Made by a program: the position numbers and the translations under genes. A DNA stretch of 64,000 nt, taken from NCBI GenBank assembly GCA_017161075.1, contig CP046174.1, positions 3,472,001 through 3,536,000 on the forward strand, read 5' to 3'. The notes below the pieces were generated by a model. The model saw only the letters and a list, made by a program, of their open reading frames with translations. It did no database searches and was not told the origin of the DNA. The stretch is from Erysipelotrichaceae bacterium 66202529 (GTDB taxonomy: Bacteria > Bacillota_I > Bacilli_A > Erysipelotrichales > Erysipelotrichaceae). Below, one piece after another: positions 7,881-16,163 of this stretch (position 1 is its first letter; the number at the start of each line of letters is the position of its first letter).

Positions 7881-8452
7881 TTATCCAGCAGTATTCTATC
7901 ATTTACGCCGATCCCCCTTGGCGCTACTCGGCTAAGAAAGTACAGGGTGCGGCGGAAAATCATTATCCCACTATGAGCATTGAGGATTTATGTGCGTTGC
8001 CTGTGGCTGATCTTGCAGCCCCGGACAGCGCACTCTTTTTATGGGCTACTTTCCCGCAGCTCCCGGAGGCGCTCCGGCTGATCGAGGCTTGGGGCTTCAC
8101 CTACAAAAGCGTTGCTTTCGTCTGGCTGAAAAAGAACAAGAAGGCGGATAGCTGGTTTTACGGCCTTGGCTTCTGGACAAGGGGCAATGCAGAAATCTGC
8201 CTGCTGGCAACCAAGGGACATCCAAAGCGGCAGGCTGCCAACATTCATCAATTCATCATTTCCCCGATTGAAGCCCATAGCAAAAAGCCGGACGAGGCCC
8301 GCGCCAAAATCATTTCCCTGATGGGCGATCTGCCCCGCGTGGAGCTCTTTGCCAGGCAGACCCCGCCCGGCTGGGCTGTATGGGGAAATGAAGTAACACC
8401 AACCATCCCGGACTTTGGGACACATTGTCCCGAAGTACAGAAAGGAGTGTGA
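7880..8452 (+). CDS. MT-A70-family adenine methyltransferase, non-ATG start
   Basis: About 190 residues. The MT-A70 catalytic motif DPPW (IYADPPWRYS) is upstream of the first ATG (7973), so the true start must lie before it. The only open space is ATT 7880 or ATC 7883, directly after the previous gene's stop (TAA 7878-7880) and behind AAAGGAG. The start is therefore non-canonical and probably depends on translational coupling. Other family features: LFLWATFPQLPEALRLIEAWGF, then VWLKKN, and FWTRGNAEICLLATKG. It probably makes N6-methyladenine and, like the preceding enzyme, is not paired with a nuclease. The 3' end contains a copy of the ICE palindrome. Confidence 0.82.
   Translation: MIQQYSIIYADPPWRYSAKKVQGAAENHYPTMSIEDLCALPVADLAAPDSALFLWATFPQLPEALRLIEAWGFTYKSVAFVWLKKNKKADSWFYGLGFWTRGNAEICLLATKGHPKRQAANIHQFIISPIEAHSKKPDEARAKIISLMGDLPRVELFARQTPPGWAVWGNEVTPTIPDFGTHCPEVQKGV
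8413..8435. repeat. ICE palindrome copy 6
   Basis: Arms CTTTGGGACA and TGTCCCGAAG, spacer CAT. At the 3' end of the MT-A70 gene, read in another frame (FGTHCPE), just before the PrgI gene. Confidence 0.8.
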
Positions 8453-8455
8453 TCT

Positions 8456-8845
8456 ATGCCCTATGTAAACGTACCAAACGATTTATCCAAAATCAAAACA
8501 AAGATGGCTTTCAACCTCACCAAACGCCAGCTTGTCTGCTTCGGCAGCGCGGGCGCAGTAGGGATTCCGGCCTATCTGCTGACCCGTGGCACCCTCGGCA
8601 ATACCGGGGCGATGTTTCTCATGCTGGGAATTATGCTCCCGGCGTTCCTGCTGGCCATGTATGAAAAGGACGGCTTACCCTTTGAGAAGGTGGTGCGGAA
8701 TATCATCCGGGCCAAGTTTCTAAGGCCGGGGATCAGGGCCTACCGAACCGAAAACATTTATGCGCCCTTTGCCGGGTCGGGCGCTGGAAAGGAGGATGTG
8801 ATTGAAAAACACAAAGAAGAAAAACGGAGCCGCCGCCAAGGGTAA
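8456..8845 (+). CDS. PrgI-family membrane protein
   Basis: 129 residues. The opening YVNVPNDLSKIKTKMAFNLTKRQ, two closely spaced membrane helices (~residues 30-47 and 52-70) and the following EKDGLPFEKVVRNIIRAKFLRPGIR are the hallmarks of PrgI, a VirB3/TcpE-position component encoded directly before the VirB4 ATPase in Gram-positive conjugation systems. It overlaps virB4 by 44 bases. The tail is rich in Lys and Glu. A copy of the palindrome lies just upstream (8413-8435). Confidence 0.87.
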   Translation: MPYVNVPNDLSKIKTKMAFNLTKRQLVCFGSAGAVGIPAYLLTRGTLGNTGAMFLMLGIMLPAFLLAMYEKDGLPFEKVVRNIIRAKFLRPGIRAYRTENIYAPFAGSGAGKEDVIEKHKEEKRSRRQG

Positions 8846-11162
8846 AGGCCGGGCAACCCTGTCTGCCCAACAGACAATCCCGTATCTGTCCATGCACCCG
8901 GACGGTGTGTGCAAGCTCCCGGGTGGGCTCTATACAAAAACCGTGGAATATGAGGACATCAATTACTCCGTGGCATCCACCGAGGATCAGACTGCCATAT
9001 TCAGCGGATGGAGTTCATTTCTCAACTACTTTGACAGTTCGCTGCCGTTCCAGCTTTCCTTTATCAACCGTCGTTCCCATTCCCGCAGCCGCTATCAAGT
9101 CAATATCCCGAAAGCGGATGACAACTATAACAGCGTCCGGGATGAGTTTACCGGGATGCTGAAAAATCAGATTGCCAAAAGCAATAACGGCATTGAACGC
9201 TCAAAATACATCACCTTTGGCATACCCGCCGAGGGGATTGCGGAGGCACGGCCCCGTCTGGAGCGTGTGGAGGCCGATGTCATGGGAAACTTTAAGCGAC
9301 TGGGCGTTCCCTCGGAGCCGATGGACGGACGGGCCCGCCTTGCGCTGCTTCATAGCCAGATGCACCCGGGGAGCCGTGAGGCGTTCCGTTTTTCGTGGAA
9401 AGACATCCCGCAGACCGGGCTCGGCACAAAAGACTTTATTGCCCCGGACAGTCTCGACTTCCGCCAGTCCCGCACATTCCGCATCGGCCAGTATTGGGGC
9501 GCGGTGTCCTACTTACAGATTATGGCATCGGAGCTTTCGGATAAGTTGTTGGCGGAAATCTTGGAGCTGGATGCGGAAATGACCGTGACCATGCACATTC
9601 AGACCGTGGATCAGCTCAAGGCAATCAAGACCATCAAGGGGAAAATCTCTGACATCGGAAAAATGAAGGTGGAGGAACAGAGAAAGGCTGTGCGCTCCGG
9701 CTATGACCCGGATATTCTTCCCCCTGACCTGATCACATTCAGCAAGGACGCGGCGGAGCTTCTGGCTGATTTGCAATCCCGCAATGAGCGAATGTTTCTG
9801 CTGACCTTTACGGTGGTAAACCTTGCTCCTAACCGCCAGCGGCTGGAAAACGATGTGTTTACCGTGGGCGGTATCGCGCAGAAATACAACTGCGCTCTGC
9901 GCCGTCTGGACTGGCAACAGGAACAGGGCTTTGTTTCCTCGTTGGCCCTTGGTTACAACGAGGTAGAAATCCAGCGCGGTATGACCACCAGCTCCACAGC
10001 CATCTTTATTCCTTTTATGACAAGGGAGCTCCGCATGGCTGGGCAGGCCCTCTACTATGGCATGAACGCACTTTCTCACAATGTCATCATGGCTGACCGC
10101 AAAAAGCTGAAATCAGCAAACGGGATGTATTTGGGCTCTACGGGCTCCGGAAAGAGCTTTGCCGCAAAGCGCGAGCTCTTGAATGTGTTTCTCACCATCC
10201 CGCAGGATCGGATCATCGTGGTTGACCCGATGGGCGAATACGCTCCGCTGGTGCGAAGGCTGGGCGGCCAGGTGATCGAGATTGCCCCGGACAGCCCGCA
10301 CCACCTCAATCCGATGGATGTGGAGCTCAATATGGCTGCCGGAGAAAGCCCGCTTTCCATGAAGGCGGATTTTCTTTTGTCCCTGTGCGAGCTGGTGGTT
10401 GGCGGCAAGGAAGGTTTGCAGCCCATTGAAAAGACGGTCATTGACCGCTGTGTGCGTTTGGTGTATCGGGAGCAGGCGCTCGGACTGGAAACCGCAAAAA
10501 CACCGCTGTTGCAGGATTTGTACGAAGAGCTCTTACGCCAGCCGGAGCCCGAAGCCCGGCGCGTGGCAACTGCCTTAGAGCTTTATTGCACAGGCTCCCT
10601 CAATCTCTTTAACCATCCTACCAACGTCAAGACGGACAGCCGTGTGGTGTGCATCGTTCTGAAAAACATGGGCGAAAACCTTAGAAAGATTGCAATGCAC
10701 ATCACAAATGAGTTTGTTTCGCAGGCGGTGGATCAGAACTTCCACGAGGGCGCGGCGACTTGGTGCTACTTTGACGAGTTTCATATCCTGCTCCGCGATC
10801 CGCTGACAGCCAGCTACTTTGTGGCAGTCTGGAAAATGCTGCGTAAAAAAGGATGTGTGCCGTCTGCTTTGACGCAGAACGTCAAAGACCTTTTGGCCAG
10901 CCGGGAAATCGAGAACATTCTGGACAACACGGATTTTATGATTCTGCTTTCGCAGGCGCAGAGTGACCGTACCATTCTGGCAAAACAGCTCGGCATTTCC
11001 GAGCATCAGCTTTCCTATATCACACACAGCAATTCCGGTGAGGGGCTGTTGTTCTATGGAAATGTAACCATTCCGTTTGTGGATCGGTTCCCTCGCGGAG
11101 AAATCTATGACCTGCTGACTACCCGCCCGGAGGATATGAAGAATGAAACGAAAAACGAATAA
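8802..11162 (+). CDS. virB4: VirB4/TraE-family conjugation ATPase
   Basis: 786 residues with a TTG start behind AAAGGAGG. There is an N-terminal TraC/CagE-type domain; Walker A GSTGSGKS is near residue 446, and the Walker B segment WCYFDEFHIL is near residue 656. This ATPase drives assembly and substrate movement in the type IV secretion channel. The Lys/Ala-rich N-terminus and the long LGYNEVEIQRGMTTSSTAIF segment are typical of the Firmicute ICE branch. It is embedded in the transfer operon, overlapping PrgI upstream and the NlpC/P60 gene downstream (20 bases). Confidence 0.95.
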   Translation: MKNTKKKNGAAAKGKGRATLSAQQTIPYLSMHPDGVCKLPGGLYTKTVEYEDINYSVASTEDQTAIFSGWSSFLNYFDSSLPFQLSFINRRSHSRSRYQVNIPKADDNYNSVRDEFTGMLKNQIAKSNNGIERSKYITFGIPAEGIAEARPRLERVEADVMGNFKRLGVPSEPMDGRARLALLHSQMHPGSREAFRFSWKDIPQTGLGTKDFIAPDSLDFRQSRTFRIGQYWGAVSYLQIMASELSDKLLAEILELDAEMTVTMHIQTVDQLKAIKTIKGKISDIGKMKVEEQRKAVRSGYDPDILPPDLITFSKDAAELLADLQSRNERMFLLTFTVVNLAPNRQRLENDVFTVGGIAQKYNCALRRLDWQQEQGFVSSLALGYNEVEIQRGMTTSSTAIFIPFMTRELRMAGQALYYGMNALSHNVIMADRKKLKSANGMYLGSTGSGKSFAAKRELLNVFLTIPQDRIIVVDPMGEYAPLVRRLGGQVIEIAPDSPHHLNPMDVELNMAAGESPLSMKADFLLSLCELVVGGKEGLQPIEKTVIDRCVRLVYREQALGLETAKTPLLQDLYEELLRQPEPEARRVATALELYCTGSLNLFNHPTNVKTDSRVVCIVLKNMGENLRKIAMHITNEFVSQAVDQNFHEGAATWCYFDEFHILLRDPLTASYFVAVWKMLRKKGCVPSALTQNVKDLLASREIENILDNTDFMILLSQAQSDRTILAKQLGISEHQLSYITHSNSGEGLLFYGNVTIPFVDRFPRGEIYDLLTTRPEDMKNETKNE

Positions 11163-12861
11163 GACCAAGGAGGAGGCTTGGTCGCAGACCGCCCACGCCC
11201 CTGACGGGGAACAGCCCGGGCCGGAGGCTTCCGACACTTCGGGACAAAGTGTCCCGAAGTCCAAGTTCCGCAAAAAGAGCCAGCAGGAACAGGCTGCGGC
11301 GGCAAAGCTCCGTATGGAGTCCCAAGGCGAAAAGCTGGAACAGGCCCGGGAGAAGCTGGCAAAACAAAAGCCGCCGAAAAAGCCCGGCCCGGTAAAACGC
11401 ATAGGCCGTGTTGCCAGTGGTTCCGTTCACAGCTTCGTGCATGGCAAGATTTTTGAAGTGGAACAGGAAAATGTCGGCACAGAAGGCGCACACCGTTCTG
11501 AGCTTGTGGGAGAAACCGCGCTGCGGCACGGCTCCCGCTTTGTGCGCCGTAAAGTCCGGGAACATCCGGCAAAAGTGGTACGCAAGGCCGAAGCCCGCTA
11601 TACCAAGTACACGGCGGACTACCATTTTCACACCGCCGCACAGGAGCACCCGGAGCTGACGAAAAATGCCCTTACCCGCTACTGGCAAAAGCAACGGCTT
11701 CGCAGGCAATACCGCAAGCAGGCAAAGGAGGCTGCAAAGCAGGGCGCGGCTGCGGCTGGGAAAACTGCCACAGCCACAGAACGCCTGACCGCCCGGGCAG
11801 TGGAATTTGTCAAAAGTCATCCCGCAGGTGCCGTGGTTGCGGTGCTCTGTGTGTTACTCCTGTTTGCTATGCAGTCCTGTTCCTCTACCATGCTTATGCT
11901 GGGGAACGCCGGGGCCGGTGCATTAGGGGCCAGCACCTATCCTTGCGAGGATCGGGATATGCTGGCCGCCGAAGCTGCCTACTGTGCGCTGGAAGATGAT
12001 TTGCAGCATTATCTGGATACCTATGAAAGCACCCATGACTATGACGAATACCACTTCGATCTGGACGAAATCGAACATGACCCCTATGTGCTGCTTTCTC
12101 TTTTGTGTGCGCTCCATGAGGGACAATGGACAATAGACGAGGTACAGGGAACGCTGCAAATGCTGTTTGACCGCCAATACATTCTCACGGAGGATGTGGT
12201 GGTGGAAACCCGGTATCGCACAGAAACCGACACATGGACGGACGAGGACGGCAACTCCCATACAGACACCTATCAGGTGCCTTACGACTATTACATCTGT
12301 ACGGTCACGCTGGAGAACTTTGATTTATCCCATGTACCCGTGTATGTCATGGGCGAGGATCAGCTTTCCCGGTATGCCATCTATATGGCAACGCTGGGAA
12401 ACCGCCCCGATCTGTTCCCGGATTCTCCCTATGTGAACAAGTACATTACCGGGAAACCCGGTGATTACGAAGTACCCGGAGAATATCTGGACGATGAAAC
12501 CTTTGCCGCGATGCTTGCCGAGGCGCAGAAATACATCGGCTATCCCTATGTGTGGGGCGGCAGTTCTCCGGCTACTTCCTTTGATTGCTCGGGCTATGTT
12601 TCATGGGTCATCAATCACTCCGGCTGGAATGTTGGCAGGCTGGGAGCCCAGGGGCTCTATAACATCTGTACGCCGACCAGCTCTCCCAAACCCGGTGATC
12701 TGGTGTTCTTCAAAGGCACCTATGACACGCCGGGCGTGAGTCATTGCGGGATTTATGTCGGTGACGGAAAAATGCTGCATTGCGGAGATCCCATCGGCTA
12801 CGCAAATTTGAATACAAGCTACTGGCAATCTCATTTTTACGCCTACGGGCGTTTACCGTGA
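11143..12861 (+). CDS. Conjugative NlpC/P60 cell-wall hydrolase
   Basis: 572 residues. The cytoplasmic N-terminus (~1-220) is basic and low in complexity. A single membrane helix follows (~227-245, AGAVVAVLCVLLLFAMQSC), then an extracellular region with a C-terminal NlpC/P60 domain (~450-572). The catalytic Cys lies in FDCSGYVSW (~residue 482) and the His in SHCGIYVGDG (~residue 532). It would open peptidoglycan locally for the conjugation channel, the role of VirB1/TcpG-type enzymes. A palindrome copy near the 5' end (11237-11259) encodes SGQSVPKS within the disordered N-terminus. Confidence 0.9.
   Translation: MKRKTNKTKEEAWSQTAHAPDGEQPGPEASDTSGQSVPKSKFRKKSQQEQAAAAKLRMESQGEKLEQAREKLAKQKPPKKPGPVKRIGRVASGSVHSFVHGKIFEVEQENVGTEGAHRSELVGETALRHGSRFVRRKVREHPAKVVRKAEARYTKYTADYHFHTAAQEHPELTKNALTRYWQKQRLRRQYRKQAKEAAKQGAAAAGKTATATERLTARAVEFVKSHPAGAVVAVLCVLLLFAMQSCSSTMLMLGNAGAGALGASTYPCEDRDMLAAEAAYCALEDDLQHYLDTYESTHDYDEYHFDLDEIEHDPYVLLSLLCALHEGQWTIDEVQGTLQMLFDRQYILTEDVVVETRYRTETDTWTDEDGNSHTDTYQVPYDYYICTVTLENFDLSHVPVYVMGEDQLSRYAIYMATLGNRPDLFPDSPYVNKYITGKPGDYEVPGEYLDDETFAAMLAEAQKYIGYPYVWGGSSPATSFDCSGYVSWVINHSGWNVGRLGAQGLYNICTPTSSPKPGDLVFFKGTYDTPGVSHCGIYVGDGKMLHCGDPIGYANLNTSYWQSHFYAYGRLP
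11237..11259. repeat. ICE palindrome copy 7
   Basis: Perfect arms CTTCGGGACA and TGTCCCGAAG, spacer AAG. At the 5' end of the NlpC/P60 gene; encodes SGQSVPK. Confidence 0.8.
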
Positions 12862-12875
12862 CAGGAGGTTTTGAA

Positions 12876-13130
12876 ATGGCAACTACCAAAAGCATGAAAA
12901 TTCAGGCCGAGATTGATAAGGTCAAGGCTAAAATCAGTGAACAGCAGGCCCGGCTCAAGGAGCTGGAGCAGAAAAAGCTGGAGGCGGAAAACAGCGAGAT
13001 CGTGGACATTGTGCGCGGTATGAGCATCTCCCTTACGGAGCTCCCGCTGCTGTTTGAAAAGCTGAAGGACGGTGGCACTTTGGGACAAAGTGTCCCGAAG
13101 TCCGAAGAAGAAAAGAAGGAGGAGAACTGA
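12876..13130 (+). CDS. DUF4315-family coiled-coil protein
   Basis: 84 residues, ATG after ACAGGAGG. Residues 5-45 form a heptad-rich coiled coil (KIQAEIDKVKAKISEQQARLKELEQKKLEAE), followed by IVDIVRGMSISLTELPLLFEKL, as in DUF4315 proteins found directly after the NlpC/P60 gene in related ICEs. The C-terminus carries a palindrome copy (13078-13100), which encodes LGQSVPKS. Function unknown. Confidence 0.8.
   Translation: MATTKSMKIQAEIDKVKAKISEQQARLKELEQKKLEAENSEIVDIVRGMSISLTELPLLFEKLKDGGTLGQSVPKSEEEKKEEN
13078..13100. repeat. ICE palindrome copy 8
   Basis: Arms CTTTGGGACA and TGTCCCGAAG, spacer AAG. At the 3' end of the DUF4315 gene; encodes LGQSVPK. Confidence 0.8.
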
Positions 13131-13132
13131 AT

Positions 13133-13882
13133 ATGAAACACTTTCGTATGTTGGCGGCGGGGCTTTGCTTCGCCGTTCTTTTATGCGGCTTTGCGATCCC
13201 AGCCTACGCCTATTCGGACAGTGGGAATGAGGAACCGCCTGTTGTGGAAGAAACTCCGGCCCCGGAGCCTGCACCTACCATTACCCCGGGCGCGGGCTTT
13301 TCGGAGGATGGAAACCTTGTGACCCGCGATCTGCTCTATGATGCTGCAACCAACAAACAGTTTATCACGGTGGAAACCAGCGGCGGCAACACCTTTTACA
13401 TTGTCATTGATTATGACAAGCCTGTGGACGAGGACGGCGAACAGTATCACACCTACTTTCTGAACATGGTGGATGAAGCCGATCTGCTGGCGGCACTGGA
13501 GGCCGCTGGCGGAGAACTTCCGGCCTGCTCCTGTACAGAAAAATGTGCGCCCGGAGCCATCCATACGGATTGCGAGGTCTGCGCGGTCAATATGACCGAG
13601 TGTGCTGGCACAGCTCCCGAACCCGCCCCGGTAACGGAACCTGCGGAGGAGCCGGAACCCGAGCCCCAGCAGAAAAGTAATACCGGGACGCTTCTGCTGA
13701 TCTTGGCAGTGGCTATTCTGGGCGGCGGTGCAGGCTGGTACTTCAAAATCTACCGCCCGAAGCATGAAAAAGCTGCTGTACCCGAAGAGGATTACAGTGA
13801 GGAACTGGCTGATTATGACGATCCCGAGGACGATGGGCCGCCTTGGGACGAGGACGATACCGAAAGCGAGGATAATGAATGA
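13133..13882 (+). CDS. DUF4366-family secreted/membrane protein (CD1107-like)
   Basis: 249 residues. A signal peptide (residues 1-26, ending AIPAYA) is followed by a Pro/Glu-rich stretch and a globular domain (NLVTRDLLYDAATNKQFITVETSGGNTFYIVIDYD), then a Cys-rich segment (CSCTEKC...CEVC), a C-terminal membrane helix (~residues 180-200) and an acidic cytoplasmic tail. The layout matches the DUF4366/CD1107 mobile-element proteins found next to DUF4315. It is probably a surface part of the conjugation apparatus; its exact role is unknown. The stop overlaps the next start (ATGA). Confidence 0.85.
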   Translation: MKHFRMLAAGLCFAVLLCGFAIPAYAYSDSGNEEPPVVEETPAPEPAPTITPGAGFSEDGNLVTRDLLYDAATNKQFITVETSGGNTFYIVIDYDKPVDEDGEQYHTYFLNMVDEADLLAALEAAGGELPACSCTEKCAPGAIHTDCEVCAVNMTECAGTAPEPAPVTEPAEEPEPEPQQKSNTGTLLLILAVAILGGGAGWYFKIYRPKHEKAAVPEEDYSEELADYDDPEDDGPPWDEDDTESEDNE

Positions 13883-14055
13883 GATTTACCAACAACCCCT
13901 ATGAGGGATTTATGAAAGAAAAAAGCTACTTTAAGGGTGTGCCGCCCAGCCTGCCGCCGAAGGGCTCCCGTTGTGACGGCTGCCCTTACTGGCGCGGGAT
14001 CGGCTGCGTGTTCTGCTACTGGGAGCAGCTCAAACCACCGGGCAACGGGAGGTGA
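13879..14055 (+). CDS. Small Cys-rich protein
   Basis: 58 residues, starting at an ATGA overlap with the DUF4366 gene. The segment RCDGCPYWRGIGCVFCYW holds two CxxC pairs and could bind zinc. It is followed 4 bp later by another Cys-rich gene, and the pair may work together. Not assigned to a known family. Confidence 0.6.
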   Translation: MRFTNNPYEGFMKEKSYFKGVPPSLPPKGSRCDGCPYWRGIGCVFCYWEQLKPPGNGR

Positions 14056-14059
14056 TGCT

Positions 14060-14413
14060 GTGGGCCGAGAACTGACCCGGACAGAAAAAGCGGCAATCCG
14101 CAGGCTGGTGTCAAAATGGTGTGCCAACTATGACCGGGACTGCGGCTGCCTGCCGCTGGATTGCGAGTGCTATATGTTTGGGAAATGCTGGACGGGGGCT
14201 TATTGCCGCTACTTCCGCGAGGCAGTTCTGCCCCTTGATCCGGCGCTGGAGGCTGCGTTGCTGACAGAGGGGCCAAGGCCGGATTTCAAGGCTTGCCCGG
14301 TATGTGGCAGAGCCGTGGCTCCTGATGGACGGCAAACCTATTGTTCGGCGGCCTGTGCAAAGGCGGCACACCGCAGACAGCAGCGGGAATATATGCGGAA
14401 AAAACGGGGCTGA
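14060..14413 (+). CDS. Cysteine-rich VLP-domain protein
   Basis: 117 residues with a GTG start after GGGAGGTGAT. N-terminal Cys cluster: CANYDRDCGCLPLDCECYMFGKCWTGAYCRYF. C-terminal zinc-ribbon-like part: CPVCGR...YCSAACAKAAHRRQQREYMRKK. The arrangement matches the 'cysteine-rich VLP' proteins of Firmicute ICEs, where the last part resembles a DNA-binding zinc finger. Probably regulatory or relaxosome-associated; this is inference. Confidence 0.75.
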   Translation: MGRELTRTEKAAIRRLVSKWCANYDRDCGCLPLDCECYMFGKCWTGAYCRYFREAVLPLDPALEAALLTEGPRPDFKACPVCGRAVAPDGRQTYCSAACAKAAHRRQQREYMRKKRG

Positions 14414-14415
14414 TG

Positions 14416-14528
14416 TGTTGACAATTAGGCCAGTCTAAACCCGCTTATGACAAGGCTTTTTAAGGCCCTTTTCTGCGGGAGGTGTATGTTTCTATGTCCG
14501 GCCCTGTTTCCGTGAGATGCTGTCAACA
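14416..14528 (+). other. structured non-coding gap
   Basis: The gap between the VLP gene and the next palindrome copy holds TGTTGACA (14416-14423) and its exact complement TGTCAACA (14521-14528), with an inner CCCGC...GCGGG pair around 14440-14479. No ORF with a ribosome-binding site is seen. It may be a folded leader or an operator pair. Confidence 0.4.
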
Positions 14529-14543
14529 TTTTAGCTGCCGGGG

Positions 14544-14566
14544 CTTTGGGACAATTTGTCCCAAAG
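14544..14566. repeat. ICE palindrome copy 9
   Basis: Perfect arms CTTTGGGACA and TGTCCCAAAG, spacer ATT. Upstream of the unknown gene at 14594. Confidence 0.8.
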
Positions 14567-14593
14567 TTCCGACCTTTTGTGGAAGGAGGTACT

Positions 14594-15553
14594 ATGCCGA
14601 AATATTATCCGATCAACGAAGAAGCCGCAAAGCGGGCAAAAGATATGAACAGCTTTTCCGACTATCAGCCGGGCTCCGCTACGGCGGGCTACCGGGCAAT
14701 GGTCGATGAAGCGTATGCAGCGGCGGAACGCCAGAAAGCCCGTGTCGATCCCATGTACCACGATAAGATTGACACACTGGTGGATCGCTATGCCCGGAAA
14801 CTTGCGGAAAATCTGAATGAACGCAATGTGATTGATGCCCGTGTACCCTCTATTCTGATCTCCGGGGGCGGCAATTTCCCTGTGGCAAAGAAGCACAAGC
14901 AGAACGCCGCCCGGGATCGCAACTATGGAGAGTATGCAGAGATTTCAAAGCTGCTTGATAAAATCCGCTCTGTTGGAATGGGTGGGATCAGCGCGGATGA
15001 CGATCTGGCCGTGGAAAAACTGACAAAAAAGCTGGAGGGGCTGGAGTCCCAGCAGACCACCATGAAGGCGGTCAATGCGTATTTTCGGAAACACAAAACG
15101 CTGGACGGCTGCCCGGAGCTTACGCCGGAGCAGGCCGAAAAGCTCAAAGCAGATATGGCGCAGTCATGGCACTTGGACAAAAGCAAGCCATACCCCGCCT
15201 ATCTGCTTTCCAACAACAACGCCAACATCCGCCGTGTACGCCAGCGCATTGAGGAACTGAGCAGCCGCTCCGAGTTTGCTGGCTGGACATTCCCCGGAGG
15301 TGAGGCAAAAATCAACGAGGCTGAAAACCGTTTGCAGCTTATTTTTGAGGAAAAGCCCGATGCCGATCAGCGGCAGAAACTGAAAAGCAACGGCTTTAAG
15401 TGGGCTCCCAGCCAAGGGGCATGGCAGCGGCAGCTTAACCAGAACGCCATCCGTGCTGCGGCCCGGATAGACTTTCTGCGACCCGAGGACGGTACAAGCC
15501 CCTATCAGCTCCAGCCGTTTGTGAAAAGAGAAAACAAAGAAATGTCTCGATGA
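14594..15553 (+). CDS. Conserved ICE protein of unknown function
   Basis: 319 residues, ATG after GGAAGGAGG. Mostly helical with heptad-like charge patterns (ISKLLDKIRSVGMGG, EKLTKKLEGLESQQTTMKAV). A C-terminal segment, KLKSNGFKWAPSQGAWQRQL, resembles the 'sharpened' KxxGFKW repeat seen in DUF3560 and other large-element proteins. It is preceded by a palindrome copy (14544-14566) and begins a three-gene run ending just before mobC. No enzyme motif is evident. Confidence 0.65.
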   Translation: MPKYYPINEEAAKRAKDMNSFSDYQPGSATAGYRAMVDEAYAAAERQKARVDPMYHDKIDTLVDRYARKLAENLNERNVIDARVPSILISGGGNFPVAKKHKQNAARDRNYGEYAEISKLLDKIRSVGMGGISADDDLAVEKLTKKLEGLESQQTTMKAVNAYFRKHKTLDGCPELTPEQAEKLKADMAQSWHLDKSKPYPAYLLSNNNANIRRVRQRIEELSSRSEFAGWTFPGGEAKINEAENRLQLIFEEKPDADQRQKLKSNGFKWAPSQGAWQRQLNQNAIRAAARIDFLRPEDGTSPYQLQPFVKRENKEMSR

Positions 15554-15566
15554 TGGGAGGTGTACT

Positions 15567-16151
15567 ATGGACAAAAATCAAGGCTACGCTATTTTGAAGG
15601 CGGTCATGCTGGAAAATGGGCGGGGATTTGCATTGGGCGAGCATCCCACCGCGCCATCCCGCTATGTCACATGGGCCTGTTATGATGACAAAGACGGTCT
15701 GCGGCAGTACGAATGGGGTCACTATGGAAATGACCGCACCGCGATGGAACAGGATTTTACAGACCGGGTGCAGGACTATCAGCGTATTTATAACGTGGGG
15801 ATCAGGCAGACCGAGGCTCCCGGTCTTTACAAGTATTATTCGACCCAGCGGCCTGTGGACATCGGGACATTCCCGAAGCCGCCCTATAACAAGCCGGATG
15901 AAATCTTCAATTACGATCAGCGCATCCCGGTGGAAAATGGCTCGTTCTTGGCTTGGGGTTATCTTACCTATACCCGCCCGCTGACGGAAAAACAGGCATC
16001 CGATTATGAGCTGCGTCCTGCGCCTGATAATCCCGACAGGCCCCGTCCGATTGCCGAGCAGATGAAAAATGCGGCAAAGTTGGCGGAGGCAGATCGCGGC
16101 TCGGAGGCTCCGGCTCCCCAGCGCAAGCAGCCTGACCGTGGCGATAGATAA
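15567..16151 (+). CDS. DUF4316/LPD28-like ICE protein
   Basis: 194 residues, start after GGGAGG. N-terminal part: FALGEHPTAPSRYVTWACYDDKDGLRQYEWGHY. Middle part: RPVDIGTFPKPPYNKPDEIFNYDQR, followed by AWGYLTYTRPLTEKQASDYELR, a pattern recalled from YodL/DUF4316-associated and LPD28-type domains of conjugative elements. The tail is Pro/Ala-rich. Possible antirestriction or DNA-processing accessory; not assignable from sequence alone. Confidence 0.6.
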   Translation: MDKNQGYAILKAVMLENGRGFALGEHPTAPSRYVTWACYDDKDGLRQYEWGHYGNDRTAMEQDFTDRVQDYQRIYNVGIRQTEAPGLYKYYSTQRPVDIGTFPKPPYNKPDEIFNYDQRIPVENGSFLAWGYLTYTRPLTEKQASDYELRPAPDNPDRPRPIAEQMKNAAKLAEADRGSEAPAPQRKQPDRGDR

Positions 16152-16163
16152 GGAGGTGCGTAT

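Noticed and set aside
15872..15890. Partial match to the ICE palindrome (tcgggaca then ttcccgaag)
   Set aside because: The spacing is shorter by several bases and the left arm is changed; it lies inside a coding region and is probably chance.
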